Counted from the stretch's first letter, positions 16,336 through 25,143 are shown. The stretch: DNA of 64,000 bases from Microbispora sp. H11081 (GCF_012999535.1 NZ_JABBWV010000007.1:1-64000); one strand, 5' to 3'. The notes: a model not told the origin generated them from the letters alone. Numbers and translations are program-made.

Positions 16336-17003
16336 GACCGTCCTCGGATGCCGATGTCCAGATAACCTCCGGCGACGAGCGCGGCGCGCAGCTTCCGCCT
16401 GGCGTCGAACATCGTCTTGTAAACGGCGTTGCGGTTCGTGCCCAGCTCGACGGCCACGGCGTCCGCCGGGACGCCCTTGAGCACGATCGCGACGAAGATC
16501 TGGCGCTGCCGTTCGGTGAGCTCCTCGTCCACGGCCCGGCGCAGCGCGGCGAGCAGGTCGTGCCACTCGGAGCGTTCGGCTGGGTCGAACCCCAACCGGC
16601 CGGGCAGGCGCTCCCAGTCCTCGCCCTCCAGCGGTACTCCCGGATCGCGCCAGAAGTGGCGCCCGAGCTTGGCCGACACCTCCAGCACGGCGAACTTGTA
16701 GACCCAGGTGGTGAACCGGCTCTCCCCGCGGAACTGGCCGAGCTTCGCGATCACGGCAAGCAGGGCGTCGGCCGCGGCCTGGTGAGCCACGTCGTCCAGT
16801 TCGGGTCCGGACAGACGCAGCCGTGGAGCGCGCCTGCGCACCTCGTTGCCCGCCACGCGCAGCAGGATCGCGTGCAGCCGTTCCACGGCCGCCTCCCGCT
16901 CCGCTCCTGAGCCGCCGAGCGTACGCAGCCACTCGGCCGACTCCGCGTCGGCCGAGGCGAGGGTGGCCTGGTTCTCCCCGATGCCGCGATCCGACGCCGC
17001 CAT
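16332..17003 (-). CDS. ECF RNA polymerase sigma factor
   Basis: About 223 residues. Region 2 is seen in AADALLAVIAKLGQFRGESRFTTWVYKFAVLEVS, and region 4 in LTERQRQIFVAIVLKGVPAD and LGTNRNAVYKTMFDARRKLR. It directs RNA polymerase to a dedicated set of promoters. The start is placed at ATG 17003; longer in-frame starts reach into the peroxiredoxin start. It is followed by its overlapping anti-sigma gene and faces away from the peroxiredoxin gene across about 100 bases. Confidence 0.88.
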   Translation of the reverse strand: MAASDRGIGENQATLASADAESAEWLRTLGGSGAEREAAVERLHAILLRVAGNEVRRRAPRLRLSGPELDDVAHQAAADALLAVIAKLGQFRGESRFTTWVYKFAVLEVSAKLGRHFWRDPGVPLEGEDWERLPGRLGFDPAERSEWHDLLAALRRAVDEELTERQRQIFVAIVLKGVPADAVAVELGTNRNAVYKTMFDARRKLRAALVAGGYLDIGIRGRS

Positions 17004-17103
17004 GTGTCCGATGGTATTGACCGCTCTCGGGAGGTAAGACCTCGGCCGGTGGCGACGCGAAGACAGTGACAACGCGATTTCCCGAGACGACAGGAACATC
17101 GAC

Positions 17104-17586
17104 ATGACACTGCTCCACCCCGGTGACCGGTTCCCCGACCTGGCCGTAGCCCTGCCTGGCGGGGAGACTCTGCGCCTGCCCGACGCGCTGGCCGGGCACT
17201 TCGGCGTCGTCCTCTTCTACCGAGGTTCGTGGTGCCCGTACTGCAAGGCGCAGTTGCGGGCATTCCAGCGGTCGCTGGACACCCTCGCGGCTGTGGACGC
17301 CAAGGTGGTGGCCCTGTCGGTGGACGACGAGGCCACGACGCGGGAACTGGCCGGCACGCTCCGGCTGGACTTCCCGGTCGGCCACAGCGCCGACCCTGAC
17401 CTGCTGGCCCGCGTGACCGGCGCCTTCGTCAACGACGACCCCAGGTATGTCCAGTCGACCGGCTTCGTGCTCGACCCCGACGGCCGGGTCGTCGTCGGCG
17501 TCTACTCCAGCGGAGCGATCGGCCGGCTCGTCCCCGACGACGTCGTCGGCCTGATCCGGTACATCAGGGAGCACTCGCCCGCCTGA
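17104..17586 (+). CDS. Peroxiredoxin (AhpC/TSA family)
   Basis: A 160-residue cytoplasmic thiol peroxidase that reduces peroxides. The N-terminal half has the thioredoxin fold with the peroxidatic site FYRGSWCPYCKAQLRAF, a CxxC arrangement, and later DFPVGHSADPDLLARVTG and STGFVLDPDGRVVVGVYSSG. WCPYC is typical of the AhpC/TSA group that also looks like thioredoxin. It lies divergent from the ECF sigma/anti-sigma pair, so it is a good candidate member of that regulon. Confidence 0.9.
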   Translation: MTLLHPGDRFPDLAVALPGGETLRLPDALAGHFGVVLFYRGSWCPYCKAQLRAFQRSLDTLAAVDAKVVALSVDDEATTRELAGTLRLDFPVGHSADPDLLARVTGAFVNDDPRYVQSTGFVLDPDGRVVVGVYSSGAIGRLVPDDVVGLIRYIREHSPA

Positions 17587-17601
17587 AACCGCCACGTACG
17601 G

Positions 17602-17763
17602 CGGCTCGGTCGGGCCCTTCCCCACGCCGGTCAGAACGTGCTCAACCAGCGCCTGCGCGAACTGGAGCACGACGGCGTTGTCCGCCGGGTGGAGCTCGGG
17701 CCGCCGGTCAGCGCCCGCGCGTACGAACTGACCGACGACGGGTGGGCCCTCGAACGCCGGTGA
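17602..17763 (+). pseudogene. HxlR-type regulator fragment
   Basis: An open stretch with no start of its own encodes NVLNQRLRELEHDGVVRRVE and then YELTDDGWALERR before a stop at 17763. This matches the recognition helix and wing of HxlR-family winged-helix regulators. The N-terminal half is absent, so this is a gene remnant left between the peroxiredoxin and AlaX genes. Confidence 0.55.
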
Positions 17764-17845
17764 CCTGCGGGTGATCGGTGACGCCGACGCGGCCCAGCGG
17801 TTCTTCCGGCTTTTCGGGCCGACGACGCTGGTTAGACTCGGTGGG

Positions 17846-18580
17846 ATGACGTTCGATCTGCACGGGCGGACGACGCGGCTGGAGCTGACCGACCAGGACC
17901 TGCGATCCTTCGAGGCGGTCGTGCTGGAGGCCACGCCGGACGGCATCGTCCTGGACCGCTCGGCCTTCTACCCGGGCGGCGGCGGACAGCCGCCGGACCG
18001 GGGCGTGCTGCTGTGGCAGGGCGTCGAGACCCGCATCGAAGGCGTGCGCAAGGGCGACGACCTCTACCTCGTCCCGGCGCCCGACGACCCGATCCCGCCC
18101 GCCGGCACGGTCGTACGGGCCGCGGTCGCCGACGAGCGGCGCACGGAGTTGATGCGCACCCACTCCGGCCTGCACGTCCTGTGCGGTGTGGTGTTCCGCG
18201 ACTACGGGGCCCTGGTCACGGGCGGCAACATGGAGCAGATGACCGCGCGGATGGACTTCAACCTCCCCGAGGTGCCGCCCGGCTTCAAGGAGGCGGTCGA
18301 GGACGCCTGCAACGCCGAGATCGCCGCCGACCGCCGGATCGACGTACGGGTGCTGCCCCGCGAGGAGGCCTTCGCGATCCCCGACATCATCCGCACCGCG
18401 ACGAACCTCGTGCCCGAGCACATCCCCGAGGTGCGGATCGTGGACATCGTTGGGCTGGACACCCAGGCCGACGGGGGCACGCACGTCGCCTCCACCAAGC
18501 AGATCGGCAGGATCAAGGTCGCCAAGATCGAGAGCAAGGGACGCGGCTTCCGCCGCCTGCGCATCACGATCTCCGACTAG
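17846..18580 (+). CDS. AlaX-type alanyl-tRNA editing protein
   Basis: About 244 residues resembling the editing domain of alanyl-tRNA synthetase. It would deacylate mischarged tRNA-Ala (Ser or Gly) in trans. Seen: a glycine-rich N-terminal part (FYPGGGGQPPDRGVL), the zinc site HSGLHVLCGVV (HxxxH), and the second half of the site, DGGTHVASTKQIGRI, with the conserved GTH (Cys of many homologues replaced). ATG 17846 follows GGTGGG; longer frames upstream lack a ribosome site. The length fits the stand-alone AlaX-M class. Confidence 0.88.
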   Translation: MTFDLHGRTTRLELTDQDLRSFEAVVLEATPDGIVLDRSAFYPGGGGQPPDRGVLLWQGVETRIEGVRKGDDLYLVPAPDDPIPPAGTVVRAAVADERRTELMRTHSGLHVLCGVVFRDYGALVTGGNMEQMTARMDFNLPEVPPGFKEAVEDACNAEIAADRRIDVRVLPREEAFAIPDIIRTATNLVPEHIPEVRIVDIVGLDTQADGGTHVASTKQIGRIKVAKIESKGRGFRRLRITISD

Positions 18581-18721
18581 ACCGGTGGGGAGGCATCCCC
18601 GGCGCCGACCCCGGCGGGCGTGCGCCATGACCGGGCAGGCGTGATCTCCCCAGGCCGAGTGGGACCTCTACGTCGGTGACCGGCCGTGCGAACCGGTCTG
18701 CCGATCAGCGGCCGAAGCGCG

Positions 18722-19246
18722 TCAACGGCTCGGCATGACGATGGTGGACAGGATGCGCCGGGTGCGCCCCGGCCCAGGCTGGTTGGCGAGCCGGGGGAGT
18801 AGCACCTGCCTCATGTCATTGAGGAAGTCCTGGAACTCCTCGTCGCTGAGGTGCATGGCCACCTGCCGGAAGCCCACGCCGTCGCGGCCGAGGTCGACGT
18901 CGTCCCGGTCGAGATAGCGGTCGAAGTCGGCCAGCAGCGACGCGACGAACGTCAGGAACGCCTGACGGTGCTGGTCCGCGCTCAGCCCGGACGCGTCCTC
19001 GGCGCCGACGTTCGCGTTCTCCGCGCGCAGCCGGTAGGTCCGCTCGAAGGTGCCCCGCACCTTGCGTTCGGCCGCGACCTCCAGGACCTCGCCCTCGACC
19101 AGCGCCGCGATCTGCCTGTAGAGCGTCGCGGGCGGAACGTCGGGGAGCACCGCGCGGAGGTCGGCCGTCGTCAGCGTGCGCTCGCCCAGGAGTGCCTGGA
19201 CGATGCGCAGCCGGATGGGGTGCAGCAGCAGTTCTGCCGTCGTCAT
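18722..19246 (-). CDS. ArsR-like winged-helix regulator
   Basis: A 174-residue protein whose N-terminal 80 residues form an ArsR/PadR-like winged helix (LLLHPIRLRIVQALLGERTLT, PPATLYRQIAALVEGEVLEV, wing KVRGTFERTYRL). The C-terminal 90 residues are helical and may bind a ligand (LSADQHRQAFLTFVASLLADF, HLSDEEFQDFLNDM). No metal-binding cysteines are seen. It is divergent from the 19327-20601 unit and probably represses it through the AT-rich dyad at 19273-19290. Confidence 0.8.
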   Translation of the reverse strand: MTTAELLLHPIRLRIVQALLGERTLTTADLRAVLPDVPPATLYRQIAALVEGEVLEVAAERKVRGTFERTYRLRAENANVGAEDASGLSADQHRQAFLTFVASLLADFDRYLDRDDVDLGRDGVGFRQVAMHLSDEEFQDFLNDMRQVLLPRLANQPGPGRTRRILSTIVMPSR

Positions 19247-19272
19247 GATCTGACGTTCTCACATTTGACATC

Positions 19273-19290
19273 ATTCTCATAATCGAGAAT
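19273..19290. promoter_or_regulatory. Inverted repeat ATTCTC-N6-GAGAAT
   Basis: A dyad ATTCTC (19273-19278) / GAGAAT (19285-19290) in an AT-rich patch, 27 bases past the regulator start and 37 before the next gene. It is a likely operator for the ArsR-like protein. Confidence 0.5.
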
Positions 19291-19326
19291 AATCATACTC
19301 GTACAGCACGAACTGCGAGGAACGCC

Positions 19327-19668
19327 ATGAGCACCGTGACCATCACCCCCGACGCCATCGAAGTCCGCCTCTCCCCCCTTGAGAAGGTCGGAGCCCTGCG
19401 CGCCGATCTGCGTGTCCCGCGGTCCGCCGTGCGCTCCGCGGAGGTCGTGGACGACGCGCTCCGCGCTGTGCGCGGCCTGCGCACCGGCCTCGGCGTGCCC
19501 CGCTTCCGCAAGCTCGGCACCTGGCACACGTGGAGGAGCATGGAGTTCGTCGACGTGCGCAGCGGTCAGCCGGCGGTGCGGATCCACCTCGAAGGGCGCG
19601 GCTACGACTCGCTGCTGCTGGGTGTGGACGACCCCGGCGCCGTGGTCGCCGCTCTCGAGGGTTCGTGA
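19327..19668 (+). CDS. Conserved hypothetical protein, 113 aa
   Basis: A soluble protein of 113 residues, mostly beta strands (VTITPDAIEVRLSPLEKVGALR; SMEFVDVRSGQPAVRIHLEG; YDSLLLGVDDPGAVVAALE), with no helix in the membrane and no catalytic motif. The pattern resembles small PH-like domains found in actinomycetes. It is first in a two-gene unit with an alpha/beta hydrolase 15 bases later, controlled by the divergent ArsR-like gene. Confidence 0.7.
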   Translation: MSTVTITPDAIEVRLSPLEKVGALRADLRVPRSAVRSAEVVDDALRAVRGLRTGLGVPRFRKLGTWHTWRSMEFVDVRSGQPAVRIHLEGRGYDSLLLGVDDPGAVVAALEGS

Positions 19669-19683
19669 GAAGGGGCCATCGAC

Positions 19684-20601
19684 ATGCGTGACATCGACAT
19701 CACCTTCACCTCGGCCGGCGAGCGGCTCACCGGCACGCTGACCCTGCCCGCGGGCGACGGGCCGTTCCCGGCGACGCTGCTGGTCCCGGGCTCGGGACCG
19801 GTGAACCGCGACTCCGACCACCGCAGGCTCCCCCTCGGGGTGACCCGCCAACTGGCGGAGGCGCTCGCCGCCGCCGGGATCGCGTCGCTCCGCTACGACA
19901 AGCGCGGGGTGGGGGCCAGCACCGGCGCCTTCCTCAAGGCCGGGTTCCGCGACAACATGGACGACGCGGGAGCCGCGCTGGCCGCGCTGCGCGAACGCCC
20001 GGAGATCGACTCCGGCCGCGTGGCGCTGACCGGGCACAGCGAGGGCGCGCTGATCGCGACGAACCTCGCCGCCCACGACCCCGCGGTGGCGGCGGTCGTG
20101 CTGTTGTCGGGCGCCGCCAAGATCGGCGCCGAGACGCTGCTGTGGCAGGCCGCGCGTCTCGCGCCGACCATGCCGGCGTTCGTCCGCGCGGTGCTGCGTC
20201 TCACCCGCACCGACCTGGTCGCCAAGGTCGCCAAGAACCATGAGCGCATCCGCCGTACGACGACCGACGCCGCCCGGATCGGCGGAGTCCGGGTGAACGC
20301 CCGGTGGACCCGCGAGTTCCTCGACTACGACCCGGCGGCCGACCTCGCCATGATCAAGGCGCCGGTGCTGGCCGTCACGGGGGAGAAGGACCTCCAGGTC
20401 GACCCCGCTGACCTCGCCCGCATGGCGGAACTGGTGCAGGGGCCGATCGAGACCCGTCGGATCCCCGACCTCAGCCACATCCTGCGCAGGCAGCCGGGGA
20501 CCCCGTCGGTGCGCGCGTACAAGACCGAGGTGCGCGAGCCGATCGACGCCGAGGTGCGGGACCTCGTCACCGGCTGGCTGGTGAAAGAGCTGTCGCCGTG
20601 A
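19684..20601 (+). CDS. Alpha/beta hydrolase (acyl-peptidase/lipase-like)
   Basis: A 305-residue serine hydrolase. After a beta-rich start come LLVPGSGPVNRDSDHRR (oxyanion region), YDKRGVGAST, the nucleophile elbow GHSEGALIA, and the catalytic His in PDLSHILR; the Asp is likely in TGEKDLQVDP. The closest pattern is the YqiA/estD-like esterase group annotated as alpha/beta hydrolase with a GHSEG site. It is cytoplasmic and the substrate is unknown. It is translated just after the PH-like hypothetical protein. Confidence 0.85.
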   Translation: MRDIDITFTSAGERLTGTLTLPAGDGPFPATLLVPGSGPVNRDSDHRRLPLGVTRQLAEALAAAGIASLRYDKRGVGASTGAFLKAGFRDNMDDAGAALAALRERPEIDSGRVALTGHSEGALIATNLAAHDPAVAAVVLLSGAAKIGAETLLWQAARLAPTMPAFVRAVLRLTRTDLVAKVAKNHERIRRTTTDAARIGGVRVNARWTREFLDYDPAADLAMIKAPVLAVTGEKDLQVDPADLARMAELVQGPIETRRIPDLSHILRRQPGTPSVRAYKTEVREPIDAEVRDLVTGWLVKELSP

Positions 20602-20652
20602 GGTGACTCCCCGGCGTCGCGCTCACCCGCGAGGCGTCCCGAGCCGCACCGC

Positions 20653-21471
20653 TCAGTCGCGGAGGCCGGCGAACAGGTCGTCCTCGCGGGCGGGCGCGTC
20701 CACCCGGCTGAACTTCCTGACGAAGAACTCGTGCGAGAAGGCCCGGTGCTGAGCCTCCGGGGGCATCTTCAGCAGGATGATGGTGTCGGCCTGGCTCGCG
20801 TGCGCCCGCAGGGCCTTCACCTTCTGGTCCACGTACGGCGACACGTCGACGACGCTCGTGACGAGCTCCTCGGGGGTGCCGAAGTCGTCGGGGATCTCGA
20901 AGTCCTCCGGGGCCATGCCGCTGGACCGCATGAACTCGAACATCTCCTGGATCCGCTCCCGCGGCACCGCCAGGTAGTAGAGCTTGTCCGGGATGCCGGT
21001 CATCTCGGACGCCGCGACCGCGATGCGGTGGGCCTGGATGTGGTCGGGGTGCCCGTAGTTGCCGATCTCGTCGTACGTGACGACCACCTGGGGGCGGTAG
21101 CGCTCCATCAGCTCGGCGAGCCTGGCCGCGGCCGTCTCGACCGGGACGTTGGCGAACGCGTCGGGGTTGCCGTTGCCCTCCCAGCCGTCCATGCCGGAGT
21201 CGCGGTAGCCGAGCAGCTCCAGGTGGGAGATGCCGAGGTGGGCGACCGACTCGCTCAGCTCGGCCAGCCGCCGCTCGGCGACGGCGGCGTCGTCGTGGCC
21301 GGGCTGGCCCGGCTTCACCCCGCCGGGGCCGTCCCCCTGCTCGCCGTTGGTGCACGTCACGAGGACCGTACGGACACCCTCGGCGGTGAGTTTCGCGAGG
21401 ATTCCGCCGGTGCCGATCACTTCGTCGTCGGGGTGGGCGTGCACGGCCATCAAGGTGAGCTGCCGGTCCAT
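20653..21471 (-). CDS. mca: Mycothiol S-conjugate amidase-like (PIG-L family)
   Basis: About 272 residues of the PIG-L zinc deacetylase family. The metal site HAHPDDEVIGTGG lies near the N-terminus, followed by TCTNGEQGD, LGYRDSGMDG, VVVTYDEIGNYGHPDHIQAH and an SHEFFVRKF tail. The size and the central insert are those of Mca, which cleaves mycothiol conjugates to a mercapturic acid and a pseudodisaccharide, and of its relative MshB. I choose Mca on the GYRDSGMDG and tail features, with some doubt. The ATG at 21471 has GGGGGA upstream. Mycothiol confirms an actinobacterial host. Confidence 0.8.
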   Translation of the reverse strand: MDRQLTLMAVHAHPDDEVIGTGGILAKLTAEGVRTVLVTCTNGEQGDGPGGVKPGQPGHDDAAVAERRLAELSESVAHLGISHLELLGYRDSGMDGWEGNGNPDAFANVPVETAAARLAELMERYRPQVVVTYDEIGNYGHPDHIQAHRIAVAASEMTGIPDKLYYLAVPRERIQEMFEFMRSSGMAPEDFEIPDDFGTPEELVTSVVDVSPYVDQKVKALRAHASQADTIILLKMPPEAQHRAFSHEFFVRKFSRVDAPAREDDLFAGLRD

Positions 21472-21511
21472 CCGATTCCCCCGGGTGTCGTTTACCGTCA
21501 CCCGGACGACC

Positions 21512-22771
21512 CTATATCGCCCCTTGGTTCGGCGACTGGTTCGGCGACTGGTTCGGCGATGGTGCTCCCTTCACCATCGGCGCGGGGGCCGGGGCCATGC
21601 GGGTGGTCACCAGCCACCAGACGACCAGTTGCAGCAGGGCCAGCGCCAGGGCGAAGGGCGGCAGCGTCCAGGCGCCGATCCCCTGCGCGATCGCCCCCGC
21701 CAGCCAGGGGAAGACCGCGCCGCCGACCACGGACACCCCGTTGATCAACCCGATGGCGGTGGGCACCAGCCGGGCCACGGTGAGGCGCGGCGCCACGGCC
21801 ATCGTGGTGGGGAAGACCGGGCCGAGCCAGAAGCCGAGCAGCACGAGGCTCACGCTGGCCATCGCGGCGCCCGGCGCGAGCCAGGCCATTGTGGTGCTGA
21901 TCGTGATGCCGGCCAGGCAGAGGAAGGTCATGCCGGTCGCGGTCATGCCGAACCTCGTCGCCACCGGGCTGATGAGGAAGCGCCCGAGTGCGAGGCCGAG
22001 CCAGTAGCCGGAGATCGTGTAGCCGGCCAGCAGGCCGCTCTGGCCCCGGTCGTCCACGAGGAACGTGAACCCCCAGTTGCCGACGCTCAGCTCCAGGCCG
22101 ACGTACACGGCGAGGAAGACGGCACCCAGCAGGACGGCGGGCTGCCGCGACGCGGTGGCGAGCAGTCCGCCGCCCGCGTCCGCGTGTTCCCCCGCGGGCA
22201 CCGGCGGCGGGGCCTCGCGGGCGGGCAGGGTCAGCCGGAAGCCGATCAGCAGCGGCAGGCAGACCACGGCCAGGACCAGCCACACGGCCGTCCAGGGCAG
22301 GAAGGTCAGGATCCCGGTGGCCAGGAGCGGCCCGAGCAGCGCGCCGACGCCGAAGAACGCGTGCAGGCGGTTGAGCAGCGTCGTCGCTCCCGGCAGGTCG
22401 GTCAGGTAGGCGTTCAGCACCGACTCGAGGACGCCCGTGCCGTACCCGACCACGACCTGGGCGGCCAGGAAGGCGAGGAACGGCGGGCGTACGGCCGTGA
22501 AGAGGGCGGCCAGCATGAACGTGCCGCCGCCGATGACGAGCGAGGTCCGGATCCCGAAGCGGTGGATCAGGGGACCGGCGGTCGATCCTGCCAGCATGAA
22601 CCCGGCGGAGAAGGCGAAGAACTGGGTGCCGATCGTGGCCTTGTCGAGGCCGTAGTCGTCGATCTGCGCGGGCAGCAGCACCCCGCCCACGCCGGCGCTC
22701 AACCCGACCAGGACGAAGGCGACATAGGAGAGCGCGACCGGCGCCCAGAACTCGCGCCGCAGTGCGGACAC
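21512..22771 (-). CDS. MFS transporter
   Basis: A 419-residue, 12-helix transporter. Seen: LSYVAFVLVGLSAGVGGVLLPAQIDDYGL in helix 1, the motif-A-like AGPLIHRFGIRTSLVIGGG, then LLGPVFPTTMAVAPR and FLISPVATRFGMTATG in the second half. It resembles Fsr/NarK-like or sugar-transport-like MFS proteins with ligand unknown. The C-terminus ends in three SPNQ repeats encoded by a 12-bp tandem repeat, which is unusual. The gene lies between the Mca gene and a divergent hydrolase. Confidence 0.85.
   Translation of the reverse strand: MSALRREFWAPVALSYVAFVLVGLSAGVGGVLLPAQIDDYGLDKATIGTQFFAFSAGFMLAGSTAGPLIHRFGIRTSLVIGGGTFMLAALFTAVRPPFLAFLAAQVVVGYGTGVLESVLNAYLTDLPGATTLLNRLHAFFGVGALLGPLLATGILTFLPWTAVWLVLAVVCLPLLIGFRLTLPAREAPPPVPAGEHADAGGGLLATASRQPAVLLGAVFLAVYVGLELSVGNWGFTFLVDDRGQSGLLAGYTISGYWLGLALGRFLISPVATRFGMTATGMTFLCLAGITISTTMAWLAPGAAMASVSLVLLGFWLGPVFPTTMAVAPRLTVARLVPTAIGLINGVSVVGGAVFPWLAGAIAQGIGAWTLPPFALALALLQLVVWWLVTTRMAPAPAPMVKGAPSPNQSPNQSPNQGAI
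21525..21560. repeat. Three 12-bp tandem repeats in the MFS C-terminus
   Basis: The unit TGGTTCGGCGAC occurs at 21525-21536 and 21537-21548, and as TGGTTCGGCGAT at 21549-21560. It encodes SPNQ three times in the transporter tail. Being 12 bp, copy changes keep the frame. Confidence 0.85.
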
Positions 22772-22918
22772 CTGACCTCCCGCGTACGAGCAGCCTCCCG
22801 GCCACCCGGCGTGCGGGATCGGCCGGATCCGTGATCAACGGTGATCCCGTTTTCGGCGTCATGCTACTTGGAGCGCGTGTCGCTCCCCCAGGGGTTTTCG
22901 GGTGGATATCGTCGCCAT

Positions 22919-23608
22919 GTGACGGATCATGCGATGGTCCAGGCGAACGGCGTCCGCATCGCGTACCGGACGTACGGGCCGGACGGGCCGGACGGCGGCG
23001 TGCCGCTGGTCCTGCTGCACGGGCTGGGCGGGGGCATGGCCGGCTGGGCGGACGTCGCGCCGGTGCTGGCCGCCCATCGGCACGTGTACGCCCTCGACCT
23101 GCGCGGCCACGGCGCCAGCGACCGGCCGGGGGACTACGGCCTGGAACTCATGCGCGACGACGTCCTCGCCTTCCTCGACGCGCTGTCGCTCGGCACGGTG
23201 GATGTGATCGGGCACTCGATGGGCGGCATCGTGGCCTACCTGCTCGCCGCCGAGCGGCCGGACCGGGTGCGGACGCTGATCCTGGAGGACGTCCCGCTCC
23301 CCGTGCCGCGCGTCCCGCCTCCGCTCGTACGGCCGGAGGAGCCGCTGACGTTCGACTGGGCCATGGTGGAGGCGGTCAGGCCCGAGATCGACCGGCCCGG
23401 CCCGGCGTGGCTGGGACGGCTGGGCCAGATCACCGCGCGCACACTCGTGATCGGCGGCGGGCCGGACAGTCACATCCCCCAGGACCGGGTCGCCGAGATG
23501 GCCCGCCGCGTCCCCGGCGCGACGCTCGTCACGATCCCGGCCGGGCACCTGGTGCACGAGAACGCCCCCGGCGCCTTCGTCCGCGAGGTGCTGGCCTTCC
23601 TCGGCTAG
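22919..23608 (+). CDS. Alpha/beta hydrolase
   Basis: About 229 residues of the alpha/beta hydrolase fold: oxyanion motif LLHGLGGGMAGW, YALDLRGHGASDRPGDYGLE, nucleophile elbow GHSMGG, and a His in PAGHLVHENAPGAF. It is a typical small esterase or enol-lactonase-like enzyme and cytoplasmic. The GTG start at 22919 is used; ATG 22934 is possible. It is divergent from the MFS gene with 147 bases between. Confidence 0.85.
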   Translation: MTDHAMVQANGVRIAYRTYGPDGPDGGVPLVLLHGLGGGMAGWADVAPVLAAHRHVYALDLRGHGASDRPGDYGLELMRDDVLAFLDALSLGTVDVIGHSMGGIVAYLLAAERPDRVRTLILEDVPLPVPRVPPPLVRPEEPLTFDWAMVEAVRPEIDRPGPAWLGRLGQITARTLVIGGGPDSHIPQDRVAEMARRVPGATLVTIPAGHLVHENAPGAFVREVLAFLG

Positions 23609-23720
23609 AGGCTGTCCGGCAGCCAGAAGACGGCGGCGGGCGGTGCGGGTGTTGCGCCTCCCTCTGACGTCCTTTGCCGACGCGGCGCTACCGTTGGTGT
23701 ACGCCCTGGGGGTGATCCGT

Positions 23721-24149
23721 ATGCCTGACGGCCGACAGCTGGCGGACCGTGTGCTGAGCGCGGTGAACGCTCATGACCTGGAACGGCTGTCGGCCTGCTA
23801 CGACCGCCACGCCGTCATGTCCACGCCGCTGTGGAGCTGCGGAGGGCGCGAGCAGATCACCCGATACTGGGAGATCCTGTTCACCGGCTTCACCGACCTG
23901 GCCATGACGGTCTGGAACAGGGCGGAATCCGTCGATCCGGGCTTCAGCGAGTGGACGATGACCGGCACGCAGACGGGACGCTTCCCGCTGCCCGGCGGTG
24001 ACGTCGCGAGCGCAAGCGGCAGGCGGATCACCGTCCGCGGGTGCGGGGCGTGCCAGGCGAAGGACGGTCTCGTGGTCGCCCACCGGGAGTATTTCGACCT
24101 GCTGGAGCTCTACTCCCAGCTCGGGTTCTCGTTCGCGCCCTCTCACTGA
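23721..24149 (+). CDS. SnoaL-like polyketide cyclase/NTF2-fold protein
   Basis: A 142-residue cytoplasmic protein of the SnoaL/NTF2 fold: LADRVLSAVNAHDLERLSACYDRHA at the start, YWEILFTGFTDLAMTVW in the middle, and GRRITVRGCGACQAKDGLVVAHREYFD at the end. Members act as cyclases or isomerases, or bind small molecules. ATG 23721 follows GGGGGTGATCC. No pathway genes are next to it. Confidence 0.75.
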   Translation: MPDGRQLADRVLSAVNAHDLERLSACYDRHAVMSTPLWSCGGREQITRYWEILFTGFTDLAMTVWNRAESVDPGFSEWTMTGTQTGRFPLPGGDVASASGRRITVRGCGACQAKDGLVVAHREYFDLLELYSQLGFSFAPSH

Positions 24150-24269
24150 CCGCACCCTTTCGCTGACCGCGCCCTCTCGATAACCCCGGTCTCTCGATAA
24201 CCCGGGCCCCACTATCGGGTGATTTGTGGTGGTTTACGTAGCCTGAAAGTCTCGGAGAGGGGAGGCGTC

Positions 24270-25115
24270 ATGCCCGGACCGGCGGACGCGACCGTGTTTT
24301 TCGTGGGGAACGCCACCATGATCATCCGTTCTCACGGGTTCACCCTGCTGACGGATCCGAACTTCCTGCACCAGGGCCAGCGGGCCCATCTGGGCTGGGG
24401 GCTGAGCACCCGCCGCCGTACGGAACCGGCGATGGACGTCACGGAGCTTCCGCCGCTGGACCTGGTCGTGCTGTCGCACCTGCACGGCGACCACTGGGAC
24501 AGGATCGCGAGGGACAACCTCGACAAGGACCTGCCGATCGTCACCACCCGGCACGCGGCGGCCCGGCTGCGCCGCCAGGGGTTCGGCCACGCCGTCGGGC
24601 TGGAGCCGTGGGAGTACCACCACGCGCACCACAGAGACGGCTCGCTCACGGTGACGGCGACGCCCGGCCGGCACGGGCCGGGTTCGATGGACTCGCTGAT
24701 GCCGCCGGTGATGGGGAGCGTGCTCGACTTCGCCCACGCGGGCGAGGTGGACCTGCGCCTGCACATCAGCGGTGACACGATCATGGACGACTGCCTGTCG
24801 GAGATTCCCCGCCGCTTCCCCGACATCGACGTCGGCATCGTCCATCTCGGCGGCACCCGGATCCTCGGCCGCACGGTGACCATGGACGGCGCGCAGGGGG
24901 TGGAGTGGCTCAGGCTCATGCAGCCGGAGTCGGCCCTGCCTGTCCACTACGACGACTACACGGCGTTCGCCTCGCCGCTCGGGGACTTCCGGCAGCAGGT
25001 GCGCAGCGCCGGGCTGTCGCACATGGTCCACTACCTGATGCGCGGCGAGACCTACCGCCTTCCCGTGCGCCGGTCCGGCGTACGGCCGCACCGGACCACG
25101 CCCGGACTGGGATGA
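24270..25115 (+). CDS. Metallo-beta-lactamase-fold hydrolase (UlaG-like)
   Basis: A 281-residue soluble MBL-fold enzyme. The metal site is SHLHGDHWD (His70, His72, Asp74, His75) with further ligands in TPGRHGPG and SGDTIMDD and the closing LPVHYDDYTAF. This is the UlaG/ElaC-like type, acting on cyclic or phosphate esters; the exact substrate is unknown. ATG 24270 follows a strong ribosome site, GAGAGGGGAGG. Just upstream are imperfect direct repeats (TCTCGATAACCCCGG and TCTCGATAACCCGGG, 24175-24205). Confidence 0.85.
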   Translation: MPGPADATVFFVGNATMIIRSHGFTLLTDPNFLHQGQRAHLGWGLSTRRRTEPAMDVTELPPLDLVVLSHLHGDHWDRIARDNLDKDLPIVTTRHAAARLRRQGFGHAVGLEPWEYHHAHHRDGSLTVTATPGRHGPGSMDSLMPPVMGSVLDFAHAGEVDLRLHISGDTIMDDCLSEIPRRFPDIDVGIVHLGGTRILGRTVTMDGAQGVEWLRLMQPESALPVHYDDYTAFASPLGDFRQQVRSAGLSHMVHYLMRGETYRLPVRRSGVRPHRTTPGLG

Positions 25116-25143
25116 CACCATTAGTCAAAAGGAAACAATCCTA

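Noticed and set aside
16114..17946. A 610-codon minus-strand frame
   Set aside because: Only its last 73 codons (the anti-sigma factor) are real; the rest is antisense to the peroxiredoxin and out of frame with the sigma gene.
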